A DNA stretch of 64,000 nt, taken from G963422745 sp965214285. GTDB lineage: Bacteria; Actinomycetota; Acidimicrobiia; Acidimicrobiales; Aldehydirespiratoraceae. The DNA is taken from assembly GCA_965214285.1 (NCBI GenBank), contig OZ243946.1, positions 1,178,001 through 1,242,000 on the forward strand, given 5' to 3'. The notes under the pieces are model-generated. The model had not been told where the DNA came from and searched no databases. It saw only the letters and a program-made list of their open reading frames with translations. Made by a program: the position numbers and the translations under genes. Every line of letters begins with the position of its first letter. Within the stretch, counting starts at the first letter, position 1. Positions 1 to 8,017 of the stretch are shown here, piece after piece.

Positions 1-1
1 G

Positions 2-160
2 CCCAAGACCGACGCCGAACGCTTGCGGGAGTTCGAGGAGTGGGCCGAGCAGGCGACGGACGAGGAGTTCCTGGCCCGATGCAAGCCCGGCAACGTTACC
101 GTCGAGGAGTACGAGCGGCGCTTCGGGCCGATCCACGACCAGCCCGGCGTAGAGTCCTGA
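2..160 (+). CDS. small acidic protein, copy 1 (5' end outside window)
   Basis: The open frame enters from the left edge and ends at TGA 158-160 (52 codons visible). It shares the core EEWA..AT.EEFLARCKPGN and the ending ERRFGPIHD with the next two genes. I do not recognise the family. It carries six extra C-terminal residues (QPGVES): the TAG that ends copy 2 is CAG here, so translation runs to a TGA that lies in the intergenic spacer of the other copies. The real start is not visible. Confidence 0.5.
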   Translation, partial: PKTDAERLREFEEWAEQATDEEFLARCKPGNVTVEEYERRFGPIHDQPGVES

Positions 161-165
161 GGGAG

Positions 166-354
166 ATGGAAGAGCCCGAGCCCAAGGAGACCGAGGCTGA
201 ACTCGAGCGGAAGTACGCCCAAATGGTCCGGGATTGCGAGGAGTGGGCCTTGAATGCGACGAGGGAGGAGTTCCTGGCCCGATGCAAGCCCGGGAACATG
301 CCGTTCCCCGATCTTGAGGAGCAAGAGCGGCGCTTCGGGCCGATCCACGACTAG
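166..354 (+). CDS. small acidic protein, copy 2
   Basis: 62 residues, starting MEEPEPKETEAELERKYAQ and ending ERRFGPIHD. The start ATG lies 5 nt after the copy 1 stop, with GAGGGAG just before it as ribosome binding site. The first 32 residues are identical to copy 3. The protein is acidic, rich in E, R and W, with no signal peptide or membrane segment, and probably cytoplasmic and helical. No known family was recognised. The tandem arrangement makes it a member of a small paralogous array. Confidence 0.55.
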   Translation: MEEPEPKETEAELERKYAQMVRDCEEWALNATREEFLARCKPGNMPFPDLEEQERRFGPIHD

Positions 355-377
355 CCCGGCCTAGAGTCCTGAGGGAG

Positions 378-566
378 ATGGAAGAGCCCGAGCCCAAGGA
401 GACCGAGGCTGAACTCGAGCGGAAGTACGCCCAAATGGTCCGGGATTGCGAGGAGTGGGCCTTGAATGCGACGGACGAGGAGTTCTGGGCCCGAACGAAG
501 CCCGGCAACGTGCCGCCCCCTGACTGGGACGAGTACGAGCGGCGTTTCGGGCCGATCCCGGAGTAG
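378..566 (+). CDS. small acidic protein, copy 3
   Basis: 62 residues, with the same GAGGGAG-ATG start context as copy 2 and exactly 212 nt further on. The N-terminal half is identical to copy 2; the C-terminal half has diverged (EEFWARTKPGNVPPPDWDEY) but keeps the ending ERRFGPI. It ends 1 nt before the stop of the convergent hemD. Function unknown. Perfect N-terminal identity with a diverged C-terminus suggests recent duplication or gene conversion of the 5' part. Confidence 0.55.
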   Translation: MEEPEPKETEAELERKYAQMVRDCEEWALNATDEEFWARTKPGNVPPPDWDEYERRFGPIPE

Positions 567-567
567 C

Positions 568-1314
568 TCAGCGGCGTTGGGCGTGGGCGATGATGGCGCC
601 CAGCAGCCCGTCGAGGGTGTGGACCTCGGCTTCGATGTCCACCGCAATGCCGAGAGCCTCGGCGGTGCGGGCCGTGACCGGGCCGATGGCGGCCACCACC
701 GGCGGCAGACCAGTCAGGCCTACGGCGTCTGCGAGGTGCTGCACCGCTGACGACGACGTGAAGGCGACGATGTGGGCGGCGCGGCAGGCCTCGGCCTCGG
801 CGGGGCTGATGTCCGCTCCGACGGTGCGGTAGACGGCGACGTCGTCCACGGTCCAGCCCCTGGCGGCTAGCCCTACTGGCAGCACGTCGCGGCCGGTCTC
901 GGCACGGGCCAGCAGCACCCGGCCACCGCCCGGCGGCGGGTCGCCGAGCGCTTCGAGCAGGCCCTCGGCCAGCGAGCGGCCCGCCTCCAGGTCGACGCTC
1001 AGCCCCGCCGCCTCGGCCGCTGCGCGGGTGCCCGGCCCGATCACGGCGACCCGGCCGGGCAGCGGTCGCCCGCTGAGCGCAGCGCCTGTGCGGGAGGCGC
1101 CGTTTGGGCTGGTGAGAACCAGCCAGTCGCCGGTGGTCAGCGCATCCAGCGCGGCGCGCAGGGCTGCGCCCCCGTCGGCGGGGTCTTCGATGCGGATCGC
1201 GGGCACCTGCACGGCCACAGCGCCGGCGTCCTCCAAGGCGGCGGCCAGCGAGCCCGCCCGCGAGCGCGGCCTGGTGACCACCACCTGCAGCCCCGCAAGC
1301 GGCTTGTCGCTCAC
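568..1314 (-). CDS. hemD: uroporphyrinogen-III synthase
   Basis: Cyclises hydroxymethylbilane to uroporphyrinogen III in cytosolic tetrapyrrole synthesis. 248 residues from a GTG start (VSDKPLAGLQVVVTRP), a normal length for HemD. Family landmarks are the N-terminal VVVTRPRSRAGSL, the central VLLARAETGRDVLP, and the C-terminal FTSSSAVQHLAD followed by AAIGPVTARTAEALG. An upstream in-frame extension reads into hemC and is not needed. It is the last gene of the rex-hemA-hemC-hemD set, 25 nt after hemC. HemD is poorly conserved, so the assignment rests on these motifs plus context. Confidence 0.9.
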   Translation of the reverse strand: MSDKPLAGLQVVVTRPRSRAGSLAAALEDAGAVAVQVPAIRIEDPADGGAALRAALDALTTGDWLVLTSPNGASRTGAALSGRPLPGRVAVIGPGTRAAAEAAGLSVDLEAGRSLAEGLLEALGDPPPGGGRVLLARAETGRDVLPVGLAARGWTVDDVAVYRTVGADISPAEAEACRAAHIVAFTSSSAVQHLADAVGLTGLPPVVAAIGPVTARTAEALGIAVDIEAEVHTLDGLLGAIIAHAQRR

Positions 1315-1339
1315 GGCCTCTTGGCCACGGGCTTGTCGC

Positions 1340-2245
1340 TCACAACCGCGGCTCAAACGGCGGCCCGGTGCCCGGCTGCGATCCGCCGGCTTCGAGCAGA
1401 CGCTGCGCCAGCGATCTGCCCAGCGCCTCGGGATCGCTGCCCACGCGTTCGGTACGCAGCAGGCGGCCGCGGCCGTCGGCCTGCTCGCCGTCGACGGCCA
1501 GCACTGCCAGCAGCCTGATGGCATCGCCGTCGGCGATGGCGTGAGCGCCCGCGGGCAGCGTGCAGTCGCCGCCCAGCTCTGCCAGGAAGGCCCGCTCGGC
1601 CTCCACCAGCCAGCGGTCGTCGGGATCGTCGATCGCCGCCAGCAGCTCGATCATCTCGGCGTCGTCGGAGCGGCACTCCACGGCCAGCGCCCCCTGGCCG
1701 ACCTGGGGCACCATCACCGTCGGGTCGAGCCGCTCGGTGACCCCCGGGTCCACCCCCAGGCGGTCGAGCGCGGCTGCGGCCATCACGATGGCGTCGAAGC
1801 CGGCCGCTTTCGCCAGGCGGGTGGCGATGTTGCCCCGCAGCTCGCAGAACTCCAGGTCCGGGCGCAGCGCCTGCAGCTGCACCCGCCGGCGCGCCGAGCC
1901 CGTGGCCACCCGGGCGCCCTCGGCGAGATCGCCCAGACGACAGCCGACCAGGGCGTCGCGGGGATCGGCCCGGCTGCAGATGGCGGCCAGGCGCAGTCCG
2001 TCGGGCGTGAGCGACGGCAGATCCTTGGCCGAGTGGACCGCCATGTCGGCCCGGCCGTCGAGCACCGCAGCCTGCACCTCGGTGACGAACGCGCCCTTGC
2101 CGCCGATCTCGTGAATCGGGGCGTCGGCCAGCCGATCGCCGGTGGTGGAGACCACCACCTCGGCCAGCGGCTGGCCCAGCAGGCCAGCCACGTGCCGGGT
2201 CTGCCACAGCGCCAGCGCACTCGCGCGGGTGGCTGCGCTCAGCAC
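1340..2245 (-). CDS. hemC: porphobilinogen deaminase (hydroxymethylbilane synthase)
   Basis: Polymerises four porphobilinogens to hydroxymethylbilane. 301 residues from GTG at 2245 (VLSAATRASALALWQ), 4 nt after the hemA stop; the longer upstream frame overlaps hemA and is rejected. Visible motifs: GGKGAFVTEV, the conserved AVHSAKDLPS, GSARRRVQL, LRGNIATRLAK, and PQVGQGALAVEC. The dipyrromethane cofactor cysteine is in LGGDCTLPAGAHA, where many homologues have GGGC. Tight spacing implies translation coupled to hemA. Confidence 0.95.
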   Translation of the reverse strand: MLSAATRASALALWQTRHVAGLLGQPLAEVVVSTTGDRLADAPIHEIGGKGAFVTEVQAAVLDGRADMAVHSAKDLPSLTPDGLRLAAICSRADPRDALVGCRLGDLAEGARVATGSARRRVQLQALRPDLEFCELRGNIATRLAKAAGFDAIVMAAAALDRLGVDPGVTERLDPTVMVPQVGQGALAVECRSDDAEMIELLAAIDDPDDRWLVEAERAFLAELGGDCTLPAGAHAIADGDAIRLLAVLAVDGEQADGRGRLLRTERVGSDPEALGRSLAQRLLEAGGSQPGTGPPFEPRL

Positions 2246-2249
2246 AGCC

Positions 2250-3485
2250 CTAGAGGTCGAACAGGTCGCGCAGCGATTCGGCGAGCCGCTCGCCCCGGGC
2301 CTTCCCGGCGGCGTCCTTGACCCGCACCGTGGGGGAGCGCAGCAGCTTCTGGGCGATCCCGTGCGCCAGCGACTCCACAGCCTGGCGCTGCGCCGGATCG
2401 AGCCCGGCGAGCTTGGCTGCGAAGCGCTCGAGCTCGCCGTCCACGATCTCGTCGCCGCGGGCATGCAGCGCAGCGACCAGCGGCGCCACCTCGCGGGCCG
2501 AGTTCAGCGCCTCGAAACGGGCGACCTCCTCGGCGACGATCGCCTCGGTGTCGACCACCTCGCCGCGCCTGGCCTGCATCGAGTGCTCGATGAAGGCGCC
2601 GATGGCCTCCATGTCGCACAAGGTGATGCCTGCCAGCTCGCCGGCGGCGGGATCCACGTTGCGGGGCACGCCGATGTCGACGATCACCAGCTCGTGGCCC
2701 GCCAGGGCACTGCTGTCCAGCACCAGCTCCGATGCGCTGGTGGCCGCCAGCAGCACGTCGACCTCGCCGAGCGCCTCGGCGAGCCGGTCCAGCGGCACCA
2801 CCCGGCCGCCGATCTCCGCGGCAAGCCGCTCGGCTCGCTCAGGCGTGCGGTTGGCGATCAGCACCTCCGCCTCGCCTGCGACCAGGGTCTTCATCGCCCC
2901 GGTGGCCATCTGGCCCGCGCCCAGCAGCAGCACCTTGCGCCCTTCGAGCCCGCCGAGGTGCTCGCACGCCAGCGCCACCGCTGCCGCCGACACGCTGGCG
3001 ATGCCTTGGCCGATGGCGGTCTCGGTGCGGACCCGCTTGCCGCACTGCACGGCGTGGCGGAACAGCGGGGCCAGCGAGTTGCCGGCCGTGCCCTCCTGCT
3101 GAGCCTGTTCCATGGCGTCACGGACCTGCCCGAGGATCTCGTGCTCGCCGATGACCGCCGAGTCGAGGCCTGCGGTGACCCTGAAGAGGTGCTCCACGGC
3201 GGCCGTGTCGTAGAGGGCGTAGAGATGGTCGGCCACGTCCTCGGGCGCCAGCCCGCCGTGACGGCACAGGAACTCGCGCACGTCCCGGTAGCCGCCGTGG
3301 AAGCGCTCGGCCAGGGCGTAGATCTCCACCCGGTTGCAGGTCGACAGCACGACCGCCTCGCTGAGCTGCTCGGTGGAGCGCAGGTCGGCCAGCGCCTTGG
3401 GCATGTCTTGCGCGCCCACGGTCATGCGCTCGAGCAGCTCGATCGGCGTGGACCGGTGATTGCAGCCGATGGCGACGATTGGCAC
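2250..3485 (-). CDS. hemA: glutamyl-tRNA reductase
   Basis: First enzyme of C5-pathway haem synthesis; reduces glutamyl-tRNA(Glu) to glutamate-1-semialdehyde with NADPH. 411 residues, typical length. The catalytic cysteine is in VVLSTCNRVEIYA; the tRNA-contact segment FRVTAGLDSAVIGEHEILGQV and the Rossmann motif LLLGAGQMA are intact, followed by a C-terminal dimerisation helix region. GTG start with GGAGG before it. A TAGCTT hexamer lies 6 nt upstream, so a leaderless transcript is also possible. Downstream of rex as in Streptomyces, suggesting redox control of haem synthesis. Confidence 0.96.
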   Translation of the reverse strand: MPIVAIGCNHRSTPIELLERMTVGAQDMPKALADLRSTEQLSEAVVLSTCNRVEIYALAERFHGGYRDVREFLCRHGGLAPEDVADHLYALYDTAAVEHLFRVTAGLDSAVIGEHEILGQVRDAMEQAQQEGTAGNSLAPLFRHAVQCGKRVRTETAIGQGIASVSAAAVALACEHLGGLEGRKVLLLGAGQMATGAMKTLVAGEAEVLIANRTPERAERLAAEIGGRVVPLDRLAEALGEVDVLLAATSASELVLDSSALAGHELVIVDIGVPRNVDPAAGELAGITLCDMEAIGAFIEHSMQARRGEVVDTEAIVAEEVARFEALNSAREVAPLVAALHARGDEIVDGELERFAAKLAGLDPAQRQAVESLAHGIAQKLLRSPTVRVKDAAGKARGERLAESLRDLFDL

Positions 3486-3510
3486 GCCTCCAAGCTACCC
3501 GCCTTGCCGG

Positions 3511-3638
3511 GCGCTCAGGCATCGCCCGACACGCCGCTCAGGGTCTCTGGCGCGGCGCTCAGGCATCGCCCGACACGCCGCTCAGGGTCTCTGGCGCGGC
3601 GCCCAGGGGTCTGGCGCTCAGGCGCCGGGGGAACGGGC
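3511..3638 (-). repeat. 44-bp tandem repeat between rex and hemA
   Basis: Two perfect copies of a 44-nt unit (3511-3554, 3555-3598; begins GCGCTCAGGCATCGCCCGAC) plus a partial third. Read on the minus strand, directly after the rex stop, each unit contains CCTGAGCG twice, so TGA triplets recur about every 20 nt. No gene fits in the spacer. Confidence 0.8.
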
Positions 3639-4271
3639 TCAGGCCGTGCGCTGCAGATGGAATCCCAGGATCAGCAGCTCGCTGGTCAAATCGACGGCGC
3701 GCAGCTCCACGCCTTCGGGAACCGCCACCACGGTCGGCGCGAAGCTCATGATCGAGCGGACGCCGGCCGCCACCAGATCCTCGGCCACGGACTGGGCCGC
3801 CGAGGCAGGCGTGGCGATCACGCCGATGGCGATGCGATGCTCGGCCACCACCTCGGCCAGCTGCGCGGGCGCATAGACCGGCACGCCTGCGATCACCGAG
3901 CCGGCCTTGGTGGGATCGGAGTCGACGGCCGCGACCACCGGGAAGCCGGCCTCGCGAAAGCCCTCGTGGCCGGCCAGCGCCCTGCCGAGGTTGCCGATCC
4001 CGCAGACGACGACCGGCCAGTCGCTGCCCATGCCAAGCGCCCGCCGGATCTCGAAGCGCAGGTACTCCAGCCCGTAGCCCACGCCGCGGGTGCCGCTGGT
4101 GCCGAGATAGGAGAGATCCTTGCGCACCTTGGCTGCGTTCACGCCTGCGAGGTCGGCGAGCTCGTCGGAGGACACGCTGTGGCGGCCTTCGAGCTCGGGC
4201 GCATCCAGGCTGCGCAGATACCTCGGCAGGCGCGCCACCGTCGCATCCGGGATGTGCCCGCGACCGGCCAT
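3639..4271 (-). CDS. rex: redox-sensing transcriptional repressor Rex
   Basis: Dimeric NADH/NAD+ sensor that represses respiratory and fermentative genes when NADH is low. 210 residues: N-terminal winged helix (LPRYLRSLDAPELEGRHSVS, then ELADLAGVNAAKVRKDLSYL) and a C-terminal Rossmann domain with VCGIGNLGRAL and AAVDSDPTKAG. The ATG at 4271 has no clear Shine-Dalgarno sequence but lies 6 nt from a TACGGT -10, so the mRNA is probably leaderless. A Rex operator overlaps the -35, implying autoregulation. It is the first gene of the hem cluster. Confidence 0.96.
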   Translation of the reverse strand: MAGRGHIPDATVARLPRYLRSLDAPELEGRHSVSSDELADLAGVNAAKVRKDLSYLGTSGTRGVGYGLEYLRFEIRRALGMGSDWPVVVCGIGNLGRALAGHEGFREAGFPVVAAVDSDPTKAGSVIAGVPVYAPAQLAEVVAEHRIAIGVIATPASAAQSVAEDLVAAGVRSIMSFAPTVVAVPEGVELRAVDLTSELLILGFHLQRTA

Positions 4272-4277
4272 GGGCTA

Positions 4278-4306
4278 ACCGTAGGAGGTTGTGCACAAGT
4301 TCACAA
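4278..4306 (-). promoter_or_regulatory. rex promoter with Rex operator
   Basis: Minus-strand reading gives TTGTGA (-35), 17 nt, TACGGT (-10), 6 nt, ATG. The 18-mer TTGTGAACTTGTGCACAA (4289-4306) matches the actinobacterial Rex operator TTGTGAANNNNTTCACAA at all but one arm position and includes the -35. This is the expected layout for Rex repressing its own operon. Confidence 0.85.
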
Positions 4307-4326
4307 GCGTTCTGCGGCGGACCCGT

Positions 4327-4452
4327 CAAGGCCGCCGGGTCCAGGGCCGACCCGTCAAGGCGGCCGGGTCAAGGCGGCCGGGTCGAGGCCGTTGGGTCGA
4401 GGCCGCCGGGTCAAGGCCGCAGGGTCAGGGCCGCAGGGTCAGGGCCGCCGGG
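4327..4452 (-). repeat. 14-bp minisatellite after the acyl-CoA ligase gene
   Basis: About nine imperfect copies of AAGGCCGCCGGGTC (plus-strand reading). It starts just past the stop of the minus-strand ligase gene and ends near the rex operator. On the ligase strand the unit reads GACCCGGCGGCCTT, and several copies contain TGA. No coding potential seen. Confidence 0.8.
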
Positions 4453-4454
4453 GC

Positions 4455-6011
4455 TCAGGCGATCAGCTCGCGGCGCAGCAGCTTGCCGCCCAGGCCTCGG
4501 GGGATCTCGTCGACCACGTCGACCTTGGAGGGGCACTTGTAGCGGGCCAGCTCGCCGGCGCAGTGCTCGATGAGGGCGTCCTCTTCGACCACCATCTGCG
4601 GTGCGGGCACCACGAAGGCCTTCACGGCCTCGCCGGAATGGGGATGGGCCACGCCGATCACCGCAGCCTCGGCCACCGCCGGATGCTCTGCCAGCACCCG
4701 CTCCACCTCTGCGGGGTACACGTTGAACCCCGACACGATGATCAGATCCTTGGCCCGGTCGACGATGAACAGGTAGCCGTCGTCGTCGGCCACGGCGATG
4801 TCGCCGGTGTGCAGCCAGCCGTCTTCGTCGACCGCCGCGGCGCTGGCCTCGGGGTCGTCGAGGTAGCCCGCGAACACGTTGGGCCCGCGCACCCGGATCT
4901 CGCCGGGGTCGCCTGGCCGCGCGTCGTCGCCCGAGGAGTCCACCAGCCGCACCTCCAAGCCCTGCAGCGGCCGGCCGATGGAGCCGATCGGGGTGTCGTC
5001 GTCGGGGGCCACGGTCACGCTCGGCGACGCCTCGGTGAGCCCGTAGCCCTCGTAGATGCGTATCCCGAAGCGCTCCGCGATGTCGTGGACCACCCGATCA
5101 GGCAGAGCCGCCGCTCCGGACACGGCGAGGCGCAGCGAGCCGAGGGCCTCGGGCGCCACGAGCTCGATCTGCGACAGCGCCCACCACATGGTCGGCGGGC
5201 CTGCCAGCACGCTGACCTGCTCCTCGATGATCGTCTCGATGGTGGAGACCGGATCGAAGCGCTCCATCAGCACCAGGGTCGCCCCGGCCCACATGGCGAG
5301 GCCCAGGATGGCGTTGAGGCCCAGCACGTGGAACAGCGGGATGACGCACAGCGACACGTCGTCGGGGCGTGAGAAGCGCCCGCCGACGCTTTGCACCTGA
5401 TGCAGGTTGGACAGCAGGTTGCCGTGGCTGAGCATGGCCGCCTTGGGCGGGCCGGCGGTGCCGCTGGTGAACAGCAGCGCAGCGAGGTCGTCGTCGGCCT
5501 TCTCAGCGATCGGGGCCGGCGTCACCTGCTCGCGCAGGGCGTCGAGGTCGATGCTGCCTGCCAGCTCGGTGCCCGCCGGCACCAGCAGGTGCTCCAGGGT
5601 GGGCACAGCGGAGCGGTCGAGCTCGGCCAGCGCAGCGATCCCGGCAGGCCCGCTGATCACCGCCTTGGCCCCCACCGCCGCCAGCTCGCGGGCGATCTCG
5701 GGGGCGGGGCTCTGCGGGTTGAGCGGCGCGGCCACCATTCCCGCGCCCAAGATGCCGAACCAGGCCCGCACGAAGCGGAAGTTGGTGGCGCACACGATGC
5801 CCACCACGTCGCCGGGCTCGAGCCCGAGCGAGCCCAGCACGCCTCGGGTCTTGGCCACCTCGTCGCGCAGCCGCCCGTATGAGATGCGGTCGCCCTTGGA
5901 CACGATCGCGGTGCGATCGGCGGGGTGTTCGTCAAACAGGTGGGCGAGGTTCAAGGCTGTCTCCGCATCAGGGACCAGAGGAAAATCGGCAGCCCCGCGA
6001 TGATGGCACAC
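4455..6011 (-). CDS. AMP-dependent acyl-CoA synthetase/ligase
   Basis: ANL-superfamily enzyme that adenylates a carboxylic acid and transfers it to CoA. 518 residues, usual family length. Core motifs in order: LLFTSGTAGPPKAAMLSHGN (ATP loop), YEGYGLTEASP, GWLHTGDIAVADDDGYL, RAKDLIIVSGFNVYPAEVE, and the C-terminal catalytic lysine in PRGLGGKLLRREL. The substrate cannot be read; medium or long fatty acids or aromatic acids are the usual ones. The start is uncertain: a GTG 11 codons downstream (VPDAETALNLAHLF) is a plausible alternative. Not obviously linked to the flanking genes. Confidence 0.9.
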   Translation of the reverse strand: MCHHRGAADFPLVPDAETALNLAHLFDEHPADRTAIVSKGDRISYGRLRDEVAKTRGVLGSLGLEPGDVVGIVCATNFRFVRAWFGILGAGMVAAPLNPQSPAPEIARELAAVGAKAVISGPAGIAALAELDRSAVPTLEHLLVPAGTELAGSIDLDALREQVTPAPIAEKADDDLAALLFTSGTAGPPKAAMLSHGNLLSNLHQVQSVGGRFSRPDDVSLCVIPLFHVLGLNAILGLAMWAGATLVLMERFDPVSTIETIIEEQVSVLAGPPTMWWALSQIELVAPEALGSLRLAVSGAAALPDRVVHDIAERFGIRIYEGYGLTEASPSVTVAPDDDTPIGSIGRPLQGLEVRLVDSSGDDARPGDPGEIRVRGPNVFAGYLDDPEASAAAVDEDGWLHTGDIAVADDDGYLFIVDRAKDLIIVSGFNVYPAEVERVLAEHPAVAEAAVIGVAHPHSGEAVKAFVVPAPQMVVEEDALIEHCAGELARYKCPSKVDVVDEIPRGLGGKLLRRELIA

Positions 6012-6145
6012 ACGCGCCGGCAGGCCCGGTCTCTGGGCCTGGGCTCTGCCGGCTCAGCGGGCTCAGCCGGACCCGGGGCCTTACCGGCTCAGCGGGCTCA
6101 GCCGGGCGTGGCAGGTCCGCGGGCCGACGCAGGGTCGGCCGGGCC
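6012..6145 (-). repeat. spacer of GGCTCAGC repeats
   Basis: The 134-nt gap between the ligase start and the 29-residue membrane ORF is built from GGCTCAGCGGGCTCAGCCGG-like units. On the minus strand these read GCCCGCTGAGCC, reiterating the TGA that ends the upstream small ORF. Nothing else seen. Confidence 0.6.
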
Positions 6146-6235
6146 TCAGCGGGCCAGCAGGAAGAACTGGATGACGGCTGCGCCGAGGATCATCGCCAGC
6201 AGCAGGGCCAGCACGATGGTGGTGCCCGGTCTCAT
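6146..6235 (-). CDS. 29-residue single-span membrane microprotein
   Basis: MRPGTTIVLALLLAMILGAAVIQFFLLAR. Almost the whole peptide is one hydrophobic helix with an Arg at each end, the layout of small membrane-inserted regulatory peptides. ATG start with GAGG about 8 nt before it; the TGA stop is followed by the repeat spacer. It sits between a SAM-hydrolase family gene and an acyl-CoA ligase gene on the same strand. No homologue is known to me; chance occurrence is possible. Confidence 0.45.
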   Translation of the reverse strand: MRPGTTIVLALLLAMILGAAVIQFFLLAR

Positions 6236-6313
6236 GGGTTGTGCCTCGTCTGCCGGCCCTGGTGTGTCGGGTATCTCATGCTCTGATCCTCGTCTCTGTG
6301 GCTCGTCTCTGGC

Positions 6314-7210
6314 TCAGTCGGCTGCCTTGCCGCGAGGTCTGTCGCCGAGTTCCACACGGGCTTCGCCGTCCACGGCGCTCAAGGCAGCCCCGCGGTCGGC
6401 ATCGGAGGGGGCTCGCAGCTTCACCTCTGCGCCCGCGGCCAGGCTCAGCTCGTGAGCCGCGTCGCTGCGTCTCAGCGCAATCGAGATCAGCCCGCTGGAG
6501 TCGACGACCAGGCCGGCCCGCCGCGTCGGGATGGCGTCGTAGGCGACGGCCCGTTCGGCGATGCGTACCTCGCCGCCGACCTCCAGCTCGACCACGCTGC
6601 CCAGCGGCTCGATGTCGGCCGGCGCAAGGTTGAGCTGGCAGTTGCCGAAGCGGTCGACCCAGAGGACTTGGGCGCTCACCGTGGCGCCGTCGAACTGGGC
6701 CAGGGGAACGGTCGCCGAGACCAGCCCGGCCGGGTCGATCTCCGGGCCCAGCGCATCGAGCGCCAGGCCGTTGCAGAGATGGCCCGCCGCGGGAGCGAAC
6801 ACGTCACGGCCGTCGAAGGTGGCGCCGCCGGGCGAGGCGAGGCGGTACTCGGGATTGGCGATCTCCACCGCACGGGTCGCTCCTCCCACCAGGGCCACGG
6901 CCGGGCCTAGCAGGCCGTTGTCGGGGCCGACCAGAACCGACGACCCGTGGCCGACCTCCACCGCGACAGCGCGCCGGGCGGTGCCCACGCCGGGGTCCAC
7001 GACGGCGACGACCACGCCGGGGTTGAGGTACTCCACGGAGCGGGCCAGGGCCTGGCCGCCGGCGCGCACGTCGTGCGCAGCGATGCCGTGGGTGATGTCG
7101 ACGATGCCGGCGTGAGGCGCGATCGAGCGGATCACCGAGTGAACGACCCCCACGAACTCGTCCGCGTGGCCGAAGTCCGACAGGAACGAGACCGTCTGAT
7201 AGCGCGGCAC
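6314..7210 (-). CDS. SAM hydroxide adenosyltransferase (DUF62 family)
   Basis: 298 residues of the family that hydrolyses S-adenosylmethionine to adenosine and methionine, related to fluorinase and SalL. Motifs: the N-terminal SFLSDFGHADEFVGV with the conserved Asp, ITHGIAAHDVRAGGQAL, VAVVDPGVGTARR, VGPDNGLLGPA, FDGRDVFAPAAGHL and VDRFGNCQLNL. The conserved VDPGVG supports the hydroxide type. It lies 3 nt after proC on the same strand, probably one transcript. Cytosolic; physiological role unclear in general. Confidence 0.88.
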   Translation of the reverse strand: MPRYQTVSFLSDFGHADEFVGVVHSVIRSIAPHAGIVDITHGIAAHDVRAGGQALARSVEYLNPGVVVAVVDPGVGTARRAVAVEVGHGSSVLVGPDNGLLGPAVALVGGATRAVEIANPEYRLASPGGATFDGRDVFAPAAGHLCNGLALDALGPEIDPAGLVSATVPLAQFDGATVSAQVLWVDRFGNCQLNLAPADIEPLGSVVELEVGGEVRIAERAVAYDAIPTRRAGLVVDSSGLISIALRRSDAAHELSLAAGAEVKLRAPSDADRGAALSAVDGEARVELGDRPRGKAAD

Positions 7211-7216
7211 GTCGAC

Positions 7217-8017
7217 TCAGGCGGGACCGCTGCGGCCGCCGAGCTCTCGCGAGCGGTCGGTGGCGGCCTTCACGACCTCTGCGATCAGGCTGTCGAAGCC
7301 GGCTTCGTCGAGCACCTCGAGGCCGGCCTGGGTGGTGCCGCCCGGCGAGGTGACGTTGCGGCGCAGCACCGCGGGGTCGTCACCGCTCTCGGAGAACAGC
7401 GTGGCCGCGCCCAGCAGGGTCTGGCGGGTCAGGGCATCGGCGGTCTCGGGATCGAGGCCCTCGGCGATGGCGGCGGCGATCAGCGCCTCGGCCAGGGCGA
7501 ACACGTAGGCCGGGCCTGAGCCCGAGAGCCCGGTCACGGCGTCGAGATCGTCCTCGGCCACGCTGACCACAGTCCCCACCGCCTCGAGGATCGACGCCGC
7601 CCAGGCCAGGTCGTCGTCGCCTGCTGCCGCGCCGCTGGCGATGGCTGCCGCACCTTGGCCGACCAGGGCCGGGGTGTTGGGCATGGCCCGCACCACGCCC
7701 ACGCCGTCGGCGAGCCCGGCCTCCAGCACCGATGTGCTGACGCCGGCTGCGATCGACAGCACACGCTCGGGCGCCGCAGCGGCCAGGCCTTCGAGAACGC
7801 CCGCGACGACATCTGGCTTCACTGCGATCACGGCGTCGACGCCTGCGGCGGGCGCCGTGCCCAGCGACAGCTCAGGATGGGCCTCGGCGAGCAGCCGACG
7901 GCGCTCGGGATCTGGCTCGCACACGTGTATCTCGGCCGCGCTCCAGCCCGTCTCGACGAGCCCGCCGATGAGCGCCTCGGCCATCTTGCCGCCGCCGATG
8001 ATCTGAAGAGCGCTCAT
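7217..8017 (-). CDS. proC: pyrroline-5-carboxylate reductase
   Basis: Last step of proline synthesis: NAD(P)H reduction of 1-pyrroline-5-carboxylate. 266 residues, family-typical. The Rossmann loop IIGGGKMAEALIGGL is near the N-terminus, VRAMPNTPALVGQGAAA in the middle, and the signature VTGLSGSGPAYVFALAEAL and TSPGGTTQAGLEVL in the C-terminal dimerisation domain. I use ATG 8017 rather than the in-frame start at 8083, since the extension has no conserved content and TACCCT lies 6 nt upstream of 8017. Confidence 0.95.
   Translation of the reverse strand: MSALQIIGGGKMAEALIGGLVETGWSAAEIHVCEPDPERRRLLAEAHPELSLGTAPAAGVDAVIAVKPDVVAGVLEGLAAAAPERVLSIAAGVSTSVLEAGLADGVGVVRAMPNTPALVGQGAAAIASGAAAGDDDLAWAASILEAVGTVVSVAEDDLDAVTGLSGSGPAYVFALAEALIAAAIAEGLDPETADALTRQTLLGAATLFSESGDDPAVLRRNVTSPGGTTQAGLEVLDEAGFDSLIAEVVKAATDRSRELGGRSGPA

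Noticed and set aside
4327..4452. CRISPR array
   Set aside because: The 14-bp units are contiguous with no spacers of constant length; no cas genes anywhere in the window.
2142..5372. 1076-codon plus-strand open frame
   Set aside because: Antisense to hemC, hemA, rex and the ligase, all with clear motifs; His/Arg/Gly-rich composition is typical of an antisense frame in GC-rich DNA.
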